64,000 nt of DNA from Clostridiales bacterium. Its GTDB lineage: Bacteria > Bacillota > Clostridia > Oscillospirales > Oscillospiraceae. The stretch is taken from positions 1-64,000 of the forward strand of contig JALFVN010000056.1 in the NCBI GenBank assembly GCA_022787565.1. Reading direction: 5' to 3'. Both the position numbers and the translations under genes were made by a program. Numbering within the stretch: position 1 is the first letter of the stretch; each line of letters begins with the position of its first letter. Below are positions 24,489 to 33,555 of this stretch, one piece after another. Under the pieces are notes generated by a model. It was not told where the DNA came from. It was given only the letters and a program-made list of their open reading frames with translations, and ran no database searches.

Positions 24489-27400
24489 TCAGGTGCAGAT
24501 CTGATCGAGGATCATCGGATCTTTGATCTTGTCATCCCCGGCCAGCAGGATGATTTTGGACATGATCTCCGCTGTCTTGGGATCGTCATCCGCAAAGGGC
24601 AGGAAGATACGGCCCCGCGCCTGGGAATGGACCGGCAGAATGGCGATCATGCCCTTGCTCTCCGCGTGGACAATGCCGGAGCCCATATGTACACTGTAAT
24701 TTCCCAGCTTGCCCTGAATTTTTGCGTGGGCGCCGAGCCAGGAGACATTGTGCAGCCTGAGAAGCTGTACCAGCTCCGCGGCAATGGCTGTCCGCATCTC
24801 CACGGTGGAGTGGCTGGCCTCGGGATCCACGCCGCCCGCATGGGCCACGCTGACCACCAGATCGATGTCCCGCATGGTTTCGGAGAACACGATGGGCGGC
24901 ACCTTGTCCAGCGCTACAGGCTCGCCGGTGCTGCGGTCATAAAAACGGATCGTCTCCAGGGTGGGCGCTTCGATTTCCGCCGGGGAGAACCAATCGGCCA
25001 AGGCATACAGGCGGACGATCAGATTCTCCCTGTAGCATACCTTTTGCAGACCCTCCTCGTAGTCCACCGTCCAGGCCCTGCTTTTCAGCAGGGCTGCTGT
25101 CTTCTTGGGCTGAACCTGATGGCCCGCGTATCTTCGGGAAACCAGGCCCTCCTGTTTTTCCTCCTCTGTAATGGGATAATATTCGCGGAACACCTGCTTG
25201 AAGGGCTGCACCAGCTTCTGCTCGTACAGAAGGTGCATATAGTCTGCCCATTCGTTGGCCGTGCGGAGGTCATGGGGGTGGGCGAGCCGAAGATACACGC
25301 CTTTAAGGGGCTTGCTCGCGCCGGACAGCATGGTCAGGATCAATTGATCCCCGTCCAGGCCCAGAAAACCCCGGTCAATGTCATCCGTCCAGACCAGGCT
25401 TTGCACCAGCGGAGAAATGACAGGGTTTTTGCTGATATTGATCAGCTCGTCCACGCCGAAGCGGGTGGATTCCACCATGGCCCGCTCCAGACTTTCCCTG
25501 GCGCGGCGTTTCTGCTCCTTCAGCTCCTTTGCCAGCGCTTTCAAGGTCAGAAAATATTCATTTTTGGCAATGGACTTGGGCACAGTCCGGATCGCCCTGC
25601 CGTTCTTCTCCATGGCGACAGAGGCTTCGCCGTCTGTACCGATCGCCAAGCGGACAGCTGCACCATCCAGCTCGGTCGTTTCCAAATACGGACGGATCTC
25701 ATCCATCTTGGCGCTTTCCATCTGCCAGATCAGGCGGTTTACATCCATCAGGCCGGTGGTGATCGCCAGATTTTCCAAAGCGGTGGCGCAGGCTTTCTTT
25801 TCACTGTCCCGCCGCTGAGCGCCGAACTGCCGGCTCTCCTTTTGGAAGCGCTGGATGAACTCATAGCGGCGCAGGGATTCCTGCCGGTCACCGTCCGCAA
25901 TGGGGAGCAGGGGATAACAGCGCAGTTTTTCCTGATTGCGTTTCTCCGTGATCTCCTGAACCAGCTCCTTTGCATCCAATCTGCCCAGAACCGCATCGGA
26001 ATAGAGCTGGGAGCGCCGGTGCTGATTGCTGCCGGAGGTGATATACTTGGCGGACTTGTAAAGGATCTGGAAACGTTTTTCTCCCAACTGCCCGTAAGCC
26101 GCCAGAAACCAGTTTTTATCAAAAGCGCCGTCGTTAAAGTGCTGGGGACTGATGGGTGAATAGATGGCGACCTCTGTCTCTTTCTCCGCGGAGAAGGTCT
26201 CGTTGATGTGCGCGTGGAAAAACCACACGCCGCATTTAAGCCCCGGCCAGCCCAGGATCTTTTCCGCAAAGCCGGCCCACTGGGGCGCGTACATGACCGC
26301 TTCCGCCAGACGCTTCTCGCTGATATCCGTCTGCTTCAACAGCTCCGCCAGGCGTTCGGGGCTGTCTTCCTTCGCGGGATAGCACCGCTTCAGCAGGCGG
26401 CTGAGCGTGGCTTTCTTTGTGGTGTCGTGGGAATATTCATAGCCCCGGAAAAAGCTCTCCTTGCCCAGCGCGGCCAGCAGCCTGCAGAAATGCTCTGCGC
26501 CTTCAAAGCGTTCGATGGACTGGGCGTGGCCGGTCAGATCGGTGGGAAGCTCGCCGCGTTTTTCTTCGACCTGCACGATCCGCTCCACCAGAAGCCGGGC
26601 GACGCTTTCTGCCCAGGGGTATTTTGCAAACAGGGCCCGGCTCTCCGGCCAGCGGTTGGGGTTTGTCAGACGCCGGATATTGGCGGGAATTTGGGACTGA
26701 GCCTGGATCAGATACTCCATCAGGGTATCCCTCGGCGCGAATCCCTCCGCGCAGGCTCTGAAATGATCCGCCATGGCAAGGCCATCCTCCACCCAGACGC
26801 CCACCGTTTTCTCAATACGGTATTCCTGAAGGAACCAGGTCCTGAAATCCTCCGCCGGCAATTCCAGATTGCCCAGGATACTGCGCATACAGCAGAGGGA
26901 CGGGTGATTGACCACATAGTTGTCCAGCCGGGGATTGTAGACAGTGTATCCGGCATTCTCTTTCTTCCGGGTGTAGGACCTGGCCAGATTTTCCTCGCCG
27001 TATATGCCAATCAGGCTGAGGTACAGCTTCAGACCGGCCGCAAATAGCTCTTGATTGTCCATCTTCTGCTGGGCCTTGGCAATAAAGGACAAAATCTGAA
27101 AATATCTCCCGCCGTATTTCTTGCTGGCCGCCAGGTGGAAGCTGTACGCAATCTGCATTTTCTCGTAAGGCAGAAACCAGGGTGCGGTTTCAAAAATGCT
27201 GCCGATACCGCAGCCAAACAGGCCTCCCGTGATATAGCGAAGAGCGATATACCGCTCCGCGTTCACGGCATAGATGCCCATGGCTTCCCAAAATTCCTCC
27301 CAGAAAGGCGCCATTTCGATTTTTGCGCCCTTATCAGAAAGACTCCGCAGGCCGTACTCCGCCGGGAGCATGATCTCCCGGCCGGCATTGCCGAACAGGG

Positions 27401-29546
27401 ACTTGGTTTTCCCCTCCCAGGTATTGACCTCGTATTCGTGATCCTTGTGCCGCTCAAACACCTGGTTCATGCGGTCGAGCAGAGCGTCAAGCGCCTGCCA
27501 ATCAGGGAGCATTGCCCGGATCTGCTCCGGGGACAGCAGATCATTGGACGGCTCCTTTTTGCCGAACAGCCTGCCGAAAAAGCCGCGCTTCTGCGGCTCA
27601 GGCACGGAAACGGGAATATTTGCCGCAAACGCCGCAATCACCGCGGGACGGTATAAGCCGTATCCGTTTTCCCGGGTATACTCCGCGGTATCCTCCTGCC
27701 CGACAAAAAGCCGGTCCAGAAGGATCTGCGTTTGGGTGGAGAGTTTTTTGCCTTTCAGCGCGTCAAGAGAGGGAGCGTGGGCTTCCGCAATCCGGGGATC
27801 CTTGTCCTTCAGCGCCAGCAGCAGCTCAATGGCGGCCTGATTCTGATATTCCTCCTGGGCGGTCAGCAGCGCTGTGATGACCTGCTCCAGATCCTCCCTG
27901 TTCTGCTTGAGGAACACCGACAGGATCGCTTTGCGCAGAGAACTGCTCCGGGAACGAAGACTGTCTGCCAGAGCAACATAGTCCTGCTGCTCCAGCCGGC
28001 AGACAGACAGCCGATCCACGGCCTCCTCCTTCACATAGACGCTTCTGTCATTGAGCGCCTCCCGGAGACAGCTGCGGTGCGCCGCCTCCTTCTCCGGCCG
28101 GAGGAAACGGACGATAAGGGTGCGGCGCTGGTCGGCGCTCATCAGCTGCCGCAGACCGATCAGCTCATCGATCATGCCCGCGTCCATGTCGTACCCGGCA
28201 AGGCTCATCATACAGCTGATGACCTGGCCGTTTTCCAGCGTGATACCGACGAAGTCAAAGGGATTGCCGGTGAAGCTGCGGGACTTGTTCCCGATGAACA
28301 GCGCCGCCTCTTTGAGCTGGGCAAACAGGCTCCTTCGCGCACTTTTTCCCGCCGGAAACAGCTCGTTCTTCTCCGGCTGGTTATCATAGGCTGCGCCGGG
28401 AGAATGGTAACTGTTCATCAGTCGGAAAGTGACCGGCAGACAGGAGCAGATCCAGGCCAGCAGCTCTTCATCCCGCTCCGCCAGGTACTTCTTTGCAAAG
28501 TGGAACTTGTAGGAATCGCTGTTGGACCGGGTGACGAACAGCCAGCCCAGGATACGGCGGTAACGGCTCTCGTCCGACAGCAGCGTTTCCGTCATCGCTT
28601 CCGTATCCCGGATCTCATAGCATCCCATGGCCCAAAGGGCAAAGTAGGCCTGTTGAGTGTTCTCACTTTTGAGGTATTGGCTGCGGAGTCCCTCATCCGT
28701 CAGGCAGTCATAGGCATATTGGGCGCAGTGTTTTACGTTGGCGGGTTTGGCGTCGCCATAGCCCAGACCGGACCAGGTATCAAAAGCCCGGATTGTGCTG
28801 CTGTAGCGGAACAGGTCTTCATCCAGGCACAGCCTGATGATCCTGGCCAATACTTTGGTGCTGCCCGCGTCGGCGCTCTCCAGAATCTGCTGCCGGACGC
28901 CTTCCTGCAATCTCGCCGCGAGGAGGAGCTTCAGCAGAGCATCCACAAGGTCCTCGTTATTGCTGATAATGACCGCTTCAATGATGGCGCGGGACAGGAG
29001 CACTTCGGTGTTGTCTCCCATAATGGCCTCCCGCACCAGCGCGATCACTTTTTTATTCCCTCTGCGGATCTCCCGGGCAAGGCTATATTTGTAGCCGGGG
29101 ATCGTATCCGTATTGCAATACAGCAGCTCTTCAACGGACTGGGTAAGGAAGGAGGAATGGATCAGATCGCAGAGCAGGTCGATCATCGCGGGAGCATAAT
29201 AGCCAAAGACCCCGGAGTGATAGCTGTGCCGCCACATGTGCTGGGAAAATTGGCCCTCCATACGCAGCGCCAGAATCTCGCGGATCTGGTCTGTACAGGC
29301 AGGGCCTGCCAGTGAGCGGACTGCACGCTCCAGCGCGGGAATCCAGAATTGTTCCAGGGTCGTGAGCTGGGACGGCGCTTGCCCGTATTCCTTCGTGAGC
29401 ATACTCCAGAGATCATAGAACCGCTGGCCGTAAATGCCGTAACGGACACAGCCTGCCAACAGGGCGGACAGACCGGAGCCCTTGTCCGCGACTTGCTGAA
29501 GCTCAGTCCAGCGCGCTTCATTCCGTTCAACTTTTCTTCGCTCCAT
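24489..29546 (-). CDS. Giant HEAT-repeat protein with C-terminal DUF4132
   Basis: 1685 aa from the ATG at 29546, which follows AAGGAG at 7 nt. A GTG at 29564 would overlap the upstream gene. It is soluble, with no signal peptide or membrane segments. The N-terminal ~650 residues show HEAT/ARM-like helical pairs (for example around residues 490-600, DRSVYVKEEAVDRLSV, SLRKAILSVFLKQNRED). Near residues 1270-1380 lies a DUF4132 domain (VPKSIAKNEYFLTLKALAKE, ending in LVQSLVW), followed by a conserved C-terminal region. Proteins of this class (MolR/YehI-like) are large and poorly understood, and some occur with AAA/VWA conflict or chaperone systems. Here the partners are two small upstream genes. 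The function is unknown. Confidence 0.88.
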   Translation of the reverse strand: MERRKVERNEARWTELQQVADKGSGLSALLAGCVRYGIYGQRFYDLWSMLTKEYGQAPSQLTTLEQFWIPALERAVRSLAGPACTDQIREILALRMEGQFSQHMWRHSYHSGVFGYYAPAMIDLLCDLIHSSFLTQSVEELLYCNTDTIPGYKYSLAREIRRGNKKVIALVREAIMGDNTEVLLSRAIIEAVIISNNEDLVDALLKLLLAARLQEGVRQQILESADAGSTKVLARIIRLCLDEDLFRYSSTIRAFDTWSGLGYGDAKPANVKHCAQYAYDCLTDEGLRSQYLKSENTQQAYFALWAMGCYEIRDTEAMTETLLSDESRYRRILGWLFVTRSNSDSYKFHFAKKYLAERDEELLAWICSCLPVTFRLMNSYHSPGAAYDNQPEKNELFPAGKSARRSLFAQLKEAALFIGNKSRSFTGNPFDFVGITLENGQVISCMMSLAGYDMDAGMIDELIGLRQLMSADQRRTLIVRFLRPEKEAAHRSCLREALNDRSVYVKEEAVDRLSVCRLEQQDYVALADSLRSRSSSLRKAILSVFLKQNREDLEQVITALLTAQEEYQNQAAIELLLALKDKDPRIAEAHAPSLDALKGKKLSTQTQILLDRLFVGQEDTAEYTRENGYGLYRPAVIAAFAANIPVSVPEPQKRGFFGRLFGKKEPSNDLLSPEQIRAMLPDWQALDALLDRMNQVFERHKDHEYEVNTWEGKTKSLFGNAGREIMLPAEYGLRSLSDKGAKIEMAPFWEEFWEAMGIYAVNAERYIALRYITGGLFGCGIGSIFETAPWFLPYEKMQIAYSFHLAASKKYGGRYFQILSFIAKAQQKMDNQELFAAGLKLYLSLIGIYGEENLARSYTRKKENAGYTVYNPRLDNYVVNHPSLCCMRSILGNLELPAEDFRTWFLQEYRIEKTVGVWVEDGLAMADHFRACAEGFAPRDTLMEYLIQAQSQIPANIRRLTNPNRWPESRALFAKYPWAESVARLLVERIVQVEEKRGELPTDLTGHAQSIERFEGAEHFCRLLAALGKESFFRGYEYSHDTTKKATLSRLLKRCYPAKEDSPERLAELLKQTDISEKRLAEAVMYAPQWAGFAEKILGWPGLKCGVWFFHAHINETFSAEKETEVAIYSPISPQHFNDGAFDKNWFLAAYGQLGEKRFQILYKSAKYITSGSNQHRRSQLYSDAVLGRLDAKELVQEITEKRNQEKLRCYPLLPIADGDRQESLRRYEFIQRFQKESRQFGAQRRDSEKKACATALENLAITTGLMDVNRLIWQMESAKMDEIRPYLETTELDGAAVRLAIGTDGEASVAMEKNGRAIRTVPKSIAKNEYFLTLKALAKELKEQKRRARESLERAMVESTRFGVDELINISKNPVISPLVQSLVWTDDIDRGFLGLDGDQLILTMLSGASKPLKGVYLRLAHPHDLRTANEWADYMHLLYEQKLVQPFKQVFREYYPITEEEKQEGLVSRRYAGHQVQPKKTAALLKSRAWTVDYEEGLQKVCYRENLIVRLYALADWFSPAEIEAPTLETIRFYDRSTGEPVALDKVPPIVFSETMRDIDLVVSVAHAGGVDPEASHSTVEMRTAIAAELVQLLRLHNVSWLGAHAKIQGKLGNYSVHMGSGIVHAESKGMIAILPVHSQARGRIFLPFADDDPKTAEIMSKIILLAGDDKIKDPMILDQICT

Positions 29547-29557
29547 AGGGCCGCTCC

Positions 29558-29977
29558 TTACCACATCCGGCCTGCCAGAAAGGTCAGCCGGATAAATATA
29601 AATTCCGCGTTTTCAGGCACAGAGAGCGGCGCATCCAGCGCGGTCAGCTCCGTGTCATTCATAAATACGCGCACAAGGCCGTCCTGCCAGCATTGGACCG
29701 CATTTTCCGCCGCTTTCCGTCTGTCGGCTTTCTTGTCGGAGAAGACGGCGCCGAAGGAGACCTTACCGGCTGCTGCCTGATCGTTGATCTGGCCGGCCGT
29801 CAGAAAAGGGATCAACTGTGCGCCGCTTTCTTTTTTGTTATACCGGTCTGCCTCATTTTCCGCGATTGCTGTCAGAAGCTGCCGCAGACTTGCGGTATCA
29901 TCCGGTATCATATATTGCGTGGGCTGCAGAACATCCTTACGCCTCCCGGCAGTTTTCATTCTGACATAGATATGCAT
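29558..29977 (-). CDS. Small protein, possibly beta-grasp, coupled to the DUF4132 gene
   Basis: 139 aa from the ATG at 29977 (MHIYVRMKTAGRRKDV), preceded by GGAGGTG at 6 nt. It ends 11 bp before the giant gene. The start strand, a central helix (TASLRQLLTAIAENEADRY) and the C-terminal pattern (VRVFMNDTELTALDAPLSV, then AEFIFIRLTFLAG) resemble a ThiS/MoaD-like ubiquitin fold, but the terminal GG needed for conjugation or sulfur transfer is replaced by AGRMW. The fold is an inference from pattern only. Tight linkage suggests it binds or regulates the giant partner. Confidence 0.7.
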   Translation of the reverse strand: MHIYVRMKTAGRRKDVLQPTQYMIPDDTASLRQLLTAIAENEADRYNKKESGAQLIPFLTAGQINDQAAAGKVSFGAVFSDKKADRRKAAENAVQCWQDGLVRVFMNDTELTALDAPLSVPENAEFIFIRLTFLAGRMW

Positions 29978-30010
29978 TTTAAGCACCTCCGAATGAGAGA
30001 CTTGTTCGGT

Positions 30011-30415
30011 TCAGAACATAAAGTAAGGCGAGAACAATTCCCGGTTTTCTTCTGTATCCCCGAAGGCAAGATAATGCCCGTGCAGTGAATAGGCAGAGCT
30101 GTTGCTATACTGTTTAAAAGGCATCTTCTCTGCGCAGACGAGCATCTTTTTTGTCGGCGTTCTTCCTCTTCCCAGCACAGGGAGCGGGCCTATATAGGAA
30201 AAATCAGACCACGGACAGGTTTTGACCCTGACTTTCCCCCAAAAGGCATAGCAGCTTATGCCAGAGCTGCTGACTTCCCATTCCAGATTGATCAGCAGGT
30301 GCAGGAGGAACAAAATAAACATTAAAGGGAGCAATATGGCAAGCTCCCATCTTTGGGGAGAAAAAATGACCAGATACCGAATACGGCGAGCAGGCAGAAG
30401 AAAAGAAAAAGGCAA
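30011..30415 (-). CDS. Small membrane protein with PH-like tail, first gene of the DUF4132 operon
   Basis: 134 aa starting with TTG at 30415, supported by AGGAGA nine bases upstream and no alternative ATG. One long membrane segment (about residues 23-45, RWELAILLPLMFILFLLHLLI) is followed by a soluble beta-rich region (EVSSSGISCYAFWGKVRVK, then WSDFSYIG) resembling bacterial PH-like domains. It ends 33 bp before the next gene. It may tether the operon products to the membrane. No certain family is recognised. Confidence 0.7.
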   Translation of the reverse strand: MPFSFLLPARRIRYLVIFSPQRWELAILLPLMFILFLLHLLINLEWEVSSSGISCYAFWGKVRVKTCPWSDFSYIGPLPVLGRGRTPTKKMLVCAEKMPFKQYSNSSAYSLHGHYLAFGDTEENRELFSPYFMF

Positions 30416-30505
30416 GTGTTAATTCTCCTGATTTCCTTTGATTTCCTTATTCTCATTGTATCCCTCCGGTTTCGGGCTTTTTACCAGAACACATTTCCCA
30501 TTTTT

Positions 30506-30534
30506 ATTATCTGCCATGCCGGGGAAAGTGTCAA
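30506..30534 (-). promoter_or_regulatory. Promoter of the DUF4132 operon
   Basis: On the minus strand TTGACA (30534-30529), a 17-nt spacer and GATAAT (30511-30506), with a ~85-nt leader to the TTG start at 30415. Confidence 0.8.
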
Positions 30535-30547
30535 TAGAGAAAAACTT

Positions 30548-30562
30548 GTCCCGAAATGGGAC
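30548..30562. promoter_or_regulatory. Candidate operator between divergent promoters
   Basis: GTCCC-GAAAT-GGGAC is a perfect 5-bp inverted repeat adjoining the -35 box of the yaaA promoter and 14 nt from that of the DUF4132 operon. It could couple the two units, for example in oxidative stress. Confidence 0.4.
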
Positions 30563-30591
30563 TTGCAATCGGAATTGGACTGAAATATACT
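30563..30591 (+). promoter_or_regulatory. Promoter of yaaA-bcp
   Basis: TTGCAA (30563-30568), a 17-nt spacer and TATACT (30586-30591), about 45 nt before the yaaA start. Confidence 0.7.
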
Positions 30592-30639
30592 GAGAAGCAG
30601 CGTTTACAAAAACCGCAGAATACCGATCGGAGAGAGAAT

Positions 30640-31398
30640 ATGAGGATCATTATTTCCCCGGCGAAGAAAATGAATGTGGATACGGACAGCTTTGCCGTTG
30701 AAGCGCTCCCCCGCTTTCTCGGGGAGACGGAAAAGCTGATGGCCGCGCTGAAGGGGATGACGGGAGAGGCGCTGCAGAAGCTCTGGAAGTGCAGCGACGC
30801 TATCACGGCGCTGAACGTGGAGCGGCTGCGGGACATGGACCTGCGCCATGGCCTGACCCCGGCGGTGCTGGCCTATGAGGGCATACAATATCAATATATG
30901 GCTCCGGGTGTGCTGGAGACGGAGGGACTGGACTATCTGCGGCAGCATCTGAGGATCCTGTCCGGCTTTTACGGGCTGCTGCGCCCCTTCGACGGGGTGA
31001 CGCCCTACCGGCTGGAGATGCAGGCAAAGCTGGGCGTTGAAGGAAATAAGGACCTTTACGGCTTCTGGGGCGGACGCCTGGCAGAACAGCTGGCGACAGA
31101 GACGGAGCTGATCCTGAACCTGGCCTCCAAAGAGTACAGCAAGGCAGTGGAGCCCTGGCTGCCCCGGACAGTCCGCTTTCTGACCTGCACCTTTGGGGAA
31201 GAAAATGCGGGAAAAATCATGGAAAAGGGCACCATGTGCAAAATGGCCCGGGGCCAGATGCTGCGCTGGATGGCGGAGAACCAGATCACAGACCCGGAAG
31301 ACCTGCGGGAATTTCACGACCTGGAATACCGCTTCTCCGCTGAACATTCATCAGAGAACAATTATGTGTTTGTCAAAGGAGAAAAGAAAAATGCTTGA
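30640..31398 (+). CDS. yaaA: YaaA peroxide-stress protein (UPF0246)
   Basis: 252 aa from the ATG at 30640 (MRIIISPAKKMN), with GGAGAG upstream. The N-terminal ISPAKKM signature, YEGIQYQ, LSGFYGLLRPFD and the terminal FSAEHSSENNYVFVK are diagnostic of the YaaA family. Family members protect cells from peroxide by limiting intracellular free iron and bind DNA in E. coli. Its end overlaps a peroxiredoxin gene by 8 bp, which fits a peroxide-defence operon. Confidence 0.95.
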   Translation: MRIIISPAKKMNVDTDSFAVEALPRFLGETEKLMAALKGMTGEALQKLWKCSDAITALNVERLRDMDLRHGLTPAVLAYEGIQYQYMAPGVLETEGLDYLRQHLRILSGFYGLLRPFDGVTPYRLEMQAKLGVEGNKDLYGFWGGRLAEQLATETELILNLASKEYSKAVEPWLPRTVRFLTCTFGEENAGKIMEKGTMCKMARGQMLRWMAENQITDPEDLREFHDLEYRFSAEHSSENNYVFVKGEKKNA

Positions 31399-31852
31399 AA
31401 CAGGAACAAAAGCGCCGGACTTCACCTTAAACGATAAGGACGGGAACGCCGTCTCTCTGACGGACTTTGCGGGAAAGAAGGTGGTGCTGTATTTCTACCC
31501 CAAAGACAGTACCCCCGGCTGCACCCGCCAGGCCTGTGCCTTCGCGGCGGCCTATGAGGAGTTCAAAACCCTGGACGCCGTGGTCATCGGCATAAGTAAA
31601 GACTCCGAAGCCTCCCACAGGAGGTTTGCGGAGAAAAACGGCCTGCCCTTTATTCTGCTGTCTGACCCGGAGCTGAAAGCCATTCAGGCCTACGGTGTCT
31701 GGCAGGAAAAGAAGAACTATGGCAAAGTGAGCATGGGTGTGGTGCGCTCCACCTTTATCATTGATGAAAAGGGCCTCATTGAAAAGGTGATGCCCAAGGT
31801 CAGGCCGGACACCAACGCCGCTGAGATTCTGGACTACCTGAAAAACGCATGA
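31391..31852 (+). CDS. bcp: Thioredoxin-dependent peroxiredoxin (Bcp/PrxQ)
   Basis: 153 aa from the ATG at 31391, with a GGAGAAAAGAAAA ribosome site inside yaaA. It is a thioredoxin-fold protein of the AhpC/TSA family with the PrxQ motif DSTPGCTRQACAF, where C44 is the peroxidatic and C49 the resolving cysteine. It reduces H2O2 and organic hydroperoxides using thioredoxin. It is translationally coupled to yaaA. Confidence 0.95.
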   Translation: MLETGTKAPDFTLNDKDGNAVSLTDFAGKKVVLYFYPKDSTPGCTRQACAFAAAYEEFKTLDAVVIGISKDSEASHRRFAEKNGLPFILLSDPELKAIQAYGVWQEKKNYGKVSMGVVRSTFIIDEKGLIEKVMPKVRPDTNAAEILDYLKNA

Positions 31853-31892
31853 CCGGCCCGGTTTTCGGGCAGGATATCCCGGAGGTGATTTC

Positions 31893-32072
31893 ATGTCCAG
31901 GCAGGGAATGGCAAGGCCGGATCGGACCCATGTGCAGCCCAAAAACCAACAGACCCCGGTGCCGGAAATTCAGGGGAAGGCCAAACAGGGCAAAATGCCC
32001 GCAAAGCCGGTGATCGCAGGCACGGAAGGCAGAGAGATTCCCAAGGTCTTTCATCAGAAGAAGGACGGCTGA
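31893..32072 (+). CDS. Small basic unknown protein (59 aa)
   Basis: MSRQGMARPDRTHVQP... is preceded by a near-perfect GGAGGTGATTTC ribosome site, 40 bp after bcp, and ends in TGA. It is rich in Lys, Gln and Pro with no hydrophobic stretch, so probably disordered and cytoplasmic. The strong ribosome site and operon position argue that it is real. The function is unknown. From here to 32208 there is AT-rich intergenic DNA with no gene that I can see. Confidence 0.6.
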   Translation: MSRQGMARPDRTHVQPKNQQTPVPEIQGKAKQGKMPAKPVIAGTEGREIPKVFHQKKDG

Positions 32073-32208
32073 GACCCCGGGAAACAATACTTTTTCGGTT
32101 ATGGTTATCATACGAAAAAGATATGATAAAAGGCGAATTATATCTAATTTCTAAAAAGCACACAAAACCGTGGTATAGAACAGTGTGTTTTTTGTAAATT
32201 CATGTCGA

Positions 32209-32237
32209 TTGACAAAAGAAAAGGCCAAACCTATAAT
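32209..32237 (+). promoter_or_regulatory. Promoter of the liv operon
   Basis: TTGACA (32209-32214), a 17-nt spacer and TATAAT (32232-32237), a consensus sigma-A promoter. Confidence 0.9.
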
Positions 32238-32246
32238 GTGCACAAC

Positions 32247-32290
32247 GCAAAGGCGCGTGGATGTTTTTTCAAGTCATCCGCGCGCTTTGC
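32247..32290 (+). promoter_or_regulatory. Long 5'-leader hairpin of the liv operon
   Basis: GCAAAGGCGCGTGGATG (32247-32263) pairs almost perfectly with CATCCGCGCGCTTTGC (32275-32290) around a T-rich loop. It forms the very start of the transcript. No T-run follows, so it is more likely a 5' stabiliser or regulator site than a terminator. Confidence 0.6.
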
Positions 32291-32346
32291 CCTTTCCCGG
32301 GGCGGGCCGACGGCCTGCGTGATTTCACATCAGGAGGATTTGCAAA

Positions 32347-33555
32347 ATGAAAAAATGGAAACTGCTCAGTATGCTTCTGGCCGTCTGCATGGTATTCAGC
32401 CTTGCTGCCTGCGGAGACAGCGCAGCCCCTGCTTCTTCCGCGCCGGCCGACGGCGGCGATGGGAGCGGCGATCCTATCGTGATCGGCGTCATCTCCCCCA
32501 ATACCGGCGCTCTGGCCGCTTACGGCAACGGCATTGTCACCGGCGTTGATCTGGCCGTGGAAGAGATCAACGCGGCAGGCGGTATTCTGGGCCGTCCGGT
32601 CCAGGTCATCAAGACCGACGACCAGAGCGACCCCACCGAGTGCCTGAACGCCTTTAACTCTCTGGTATCTCAGGACGTGGGCCTGATCATCGGCTCCGCC
32701 ACCTCCGGCTGCACTTCCGCTATCACTGACGCAGCCAACGAAGAGGAGGTCTGCCTCCTCAGCCCCACCGCCACCGCCGACTCCATCACCACCGAGGACG
32801 ACTACATCTTCCGCGCCTGCTACGCAGACAGCTTCCAGGGCGCTATCGCAGCGGCCTACGCAAAGCAGGCCGGCTATGAAAAGGTGGGCGTGGTCTACTG
32901 CGCCGCCGACGTTTACTCCAAGGGCCTGTTCGACTCCTTCTCCTCCGCCTGCGCAGAGTACGGCGTGGAGGTCGTGGCTTCCGAGTCTACCGCTTCCCTT
33001 GATGTGCAGGATTACACCAACCAGTTCACCTCCATGGTGACCGCAGGCGTTGATTTTGTCTACGCTCCCTTCTACTATGACGTGATCGGCCCCTATGTGG
33101 TGCCCCAGGCCCGCGCTGCCGGATACACCGGCGTGATCATGGGCGCTGACGGCTACGACACCACCCCTGACTACGTTGTAGAGGGCGCTGACCTGACCGC
33201 TTTTAACGACATTTACTGGACCAACCACTACGATCCCTCCGATACCTCCGAGAAGGTCAGCTCCTTCGTCAAGGCCTACGAGGCCAAGTACGGCAGCATC
33301 CCCAGCGCGTTCGGCGCAACCGGCTATGACTGCGTGTATATGTACAAGGCCGCTATCGAGGCTGCCGGCACTGCCGAGTCCAGTGCTGTGCGCGACGCGC
33401 TGGCTGACACCTCCGCGGTTTACGAATGCGTCACCGGTACCTTCTCTCTGGACGAGAGCGGCACGCCGGTAAAGGGCGCGGCAATTATTTCCTTCGTGTC
33501 TGACGGCAGCACCGTCACCTCCAAGCTGGTGGACGTGGTCACCGAACTTCCCTGA
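32347..33555 (+). CDS. Branched-chain amino-acid ABC transporter, binding lipoprotein
   Basis: 402 aa with a lipoprotein signal (MKKWKLLSMLLAVCMVFSLA-AC, C22), a Ser/Ala-rich linker and a periplasmic-binding-protein type I domain (DPIVIGVISPNTGALAAYG, then EEINAAGGILGRPV) as in LivJ/LivK. It binds branched-chain amino acids or a related amide and hands them to LivHMGF. It is the first gene of a six-gene operon and the codon usage looks highly expressed. Confidence 0.95.
   Translation: MKKWKLLSMLLAVCMVFSLAACGDSAAPASSAPADGGDGSGDPIVIGVISPNTGALAAYGNGIVTGVDLAVEEINAAGGILGRPVQVIKTDDQSDPTECLNAFNSLVSQDVGLIIGSATSGCTSAITDAANEEEVCLLSPTATADSITTEDDYIFRACYADSFQGAIAAAYAKQAGYEKVGVVYCAADVYSKGLFDSFSSACAEYGVEVVASESTASLDVQDYTNQFTSMVTAGVDFVYAPFYYDVIGPYVVPQARAAGYTGVIMGADGYDTTPDYVVEGADLTAFNDIYWTNHYDPSDTSEKVSSFVKAYEAKYGSIPSAFGATGYDCVYMYKAAIEAAGTAESSAVRDALADTSAVYECVTGTFSLDESGTPVKGAAIISFVSDGSTVTSKLVDVVTELP

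Noticed and set aside
24369-26159. An open plus-strand frame of 596 codons
   Set aside because: It is antisense to the DUF4132 gene, runs through that operon's terminator, and shows no domain or ribosome site.
30548-30591. A PerR box or Fur box in front of yaaA-bcp
   Set aside because: The palindrome GTCCC-GAAAT-GGGAC does not match the AT-rich PerR/Fur consensus, so no regulator is named.
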